5,960 nucleotides of DNA from Archangium sp. (lineage in GTDB: Bacteria > Myxococcota > Myxococcia > Myxococcales > Myxococcaceae), in NCBI GenBank assembly GCA_016793525.1, contig JAEUJT010000449.1:1-5960 (forward strand), written 5' to 3'. Each line of letters starts with the position of its first letter. Position 1 is the first letter of the stretch. Of this stretch, positions 5,055-5,960 are shown piece after piece. The position numbers were made by a program, and so were the translations under genes. The notes below the pieces were generated by a model. It did no database searches and was not told where the DNA came from. It worked only from the letters and a program-made list of their open reading frames with translations.

Positions 5055-5960
5055 CGACGTGTGGGCCCGGTTCTTCGACGAGGCGCTCGTGTTGAGCCAG
5101 CGCCGCGAGGTGCCCGGCTCTTCCATCTCCCGGTTGCTCGAGCAGAGCGTGAAGAAGGTGCGGGTGACGCAGGGCGCTCCGTCGGCGGCGCGGGCGCGGT
5201 GGGACGCGCGGCGGTTTCGGCTCGACACCTCGGCCGTTTTCGCCAGCTGGCCTGAAGCGGCGCGGGCGGCGGTGCTCGAGGCGCTGAGCGACCACAGCCT
5301 CGCGACGTCGGTGTTCATCGAGAAGGGCGCCATCACCTACTGCGCACGAATGGCGCTCGAGGCCGACACCGTGGAAGAGAAAGCGCTCTTCATGGTGATG
5401 GGCCAGGAAGAGGTGGTGCACCTGCTCGAGTTCGAGCGGCTCGCGTCGCCGAAGGTGTTGGCCGCACCGCCATCGCGCTTCATTCGCACGCTCAACGAAT
5501 TGCTGCAGGTGAGCGACCGGGCCACGAGCGTGCTGGTGGCGCAGGTGCTGCTCGAGGGCATGGCGATGCAGCACTACGACGTACTCCGGGAGAGCTGCGT
5601 CGACGACGACATGGCGCGGGTCATCAACCGGGTGCTCATCGACGAGGCGCGGCATCATGGCTCGGGCCTGGTGCTGCTCGAGCGCGCCGAGCTCACGCCC
5701 GAACGCGTCGGGCGAATGACCGACGTCGCGGTGCAGGTGGTGACGATGATGACGCAGCAAGGGCAGGCGCTGCTCGACGTGTTGCGGAGAGTTGCGGCAC
5801 TCCACGGGGTGTCGGCCGACGACGAGACGTTGGGCCGCCTCGCGAAGGAGATCGACCTCCCAGCGCAGATGCGCGCGCGAGCCGGCAGCGTGCGAGAGGC
5901 GTTGCACAAGCTGAAGCGACCGGAGCTGCACCCTCTCATCTCCGCCGTCGACGCCGCGGG
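5035..5960 (+). CDS. ferritin-like class I diiron protein (3'-truncated)
   Basis: The frame is open from ATG 5035 to the window edge, giving 308 residues with no stop. The protein is helical and carries a full class I diiron ligand set: Glu96 (IEKGAITYC), Glu126 and His129 (EEVVH), Glu174 (LLEGMAMQH), and Glu204 and His207 (DEARHH). The two halves are evenly spaced, with 30 residues from Glu96 to Glu126 and 30 from Glu174 to Glu204, as in a four-helix ferritin-like bundle of the ribonucleotide-reductase R2/oxygenase type. AurF-type N-oxygenases carry an extra His four residues before the last ExxH; here that place is Val200, so AurF activity is not supported. His208 directly follows the last ligand. 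The start overlaps the previous stop by 20 bp, with GAGGTGA (5016-5022) and CGGGAGA (5026-5032) as possible ribosome binding sites. The likely role is an O2-activating oxidase or oxygenase, or a storage/demetallating protein; the first fits better with the neighbouring HDO-type gene. Confidence 0.85.
   Translation, partial: MSPTSSDDVWARFFDEALVLSQRREVPGSSISRLLEQSVKKVRVTQGAPSAARARWDARRFRLDTSAVFASWPEAARAAVLEALSDHSLATSVFIEKGAITYCARMALEADTVEEKALFMVMGQEEVVHLLEFERLASPKVLAAPPSRFIRTLNELLQVSDRATSVLVAQVLLEGMAMQHYDVLRESCVDDDMARVINRVLIDEARHHGSGLVLLERAELTPERVGRMTDVAVQVVTMMTQQGQALLDVLRRVAALHGVSADDETLGRLAKEIDLPAQMRARAGSVREALHKLKRPELHPLISAVDAA

Noticed and set aside
4430..5095. 221-codon plus-strand open frame overlapping the acyltransferase-like gene
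   Set aside because: Its Arg/Ala-rich translation has no motif, whereas the overlapping frame shows membrane segments and hexapeptide repeats.
5038..5931. 297-codon minus-strand open frame at the right end
   Set aside because: It is antisense to the ferritin-like gene, whose diiron ligands and even spacing are clear. The minus-strand product is His/Arg-rich without motifs.

Overview
High-GC DNA that most likely comes from a myxobacterium (Myxococcota, order Myxococcales sensu lato). The clues are a cysteine-rich lipoprotein with a (D-G-G/D-A-G)n linker and an ASH-type domain, a soluble histidine kinase without a sensor domain, and strong G/C at third codon positions. The assignment rests on gene style; no marker gene is present.

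Layout, left to right. (1) Positions 1-627, plus strand: the 3' end of a secreted-type protein made of roughly 30-45-residue beta-propeller-like repeats. (2) Positions 636-2420, minus strand: a complete 594-aa cysteine-rich lipoprotein that converges on gene 1 with only 8 bp between the stop codons. (3) Positions 2421-2528: a 108-bp divergent intergenic region, the best promoter candidate in the window, holding a 9-bp direct repeat. (4) Positions 2529-3602, plus strand: a cytosolic histidine kinase with a long N-terminal coiled coil and a HisKA-HATPase core. (5) Positions 3653-5960, plus strand: three overlapping genes. They encode a heme-oxygenase-fold protein with a diiron-oxidase-like ligand set (HDO type), a two-TM hexapeptide-repeat acyltransferase-like protein, and a ferritin-like class I diiron protein that runs off the right edge.

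The last block is the most interesting part. Two candidate diiron proteins of unrelated fold flank a membrane-anchored left-handed beta-helix protein, with start/stop overlaps of 26 and 20 bp that suggest translational coupling. This looks like a small oxidative tailoring or lipid/amine-modifying operon, perhaps the left part of a longer cluster. I cannot name a known pathway that matches it. The kinase upstream, 50 bp away on the same strand, may be co-transcribed, but nothing in the sequence ties its signal to the operon. No tRNA, rRNA, IS element, CRISPR array or convincing intrinsic terminator was seen.
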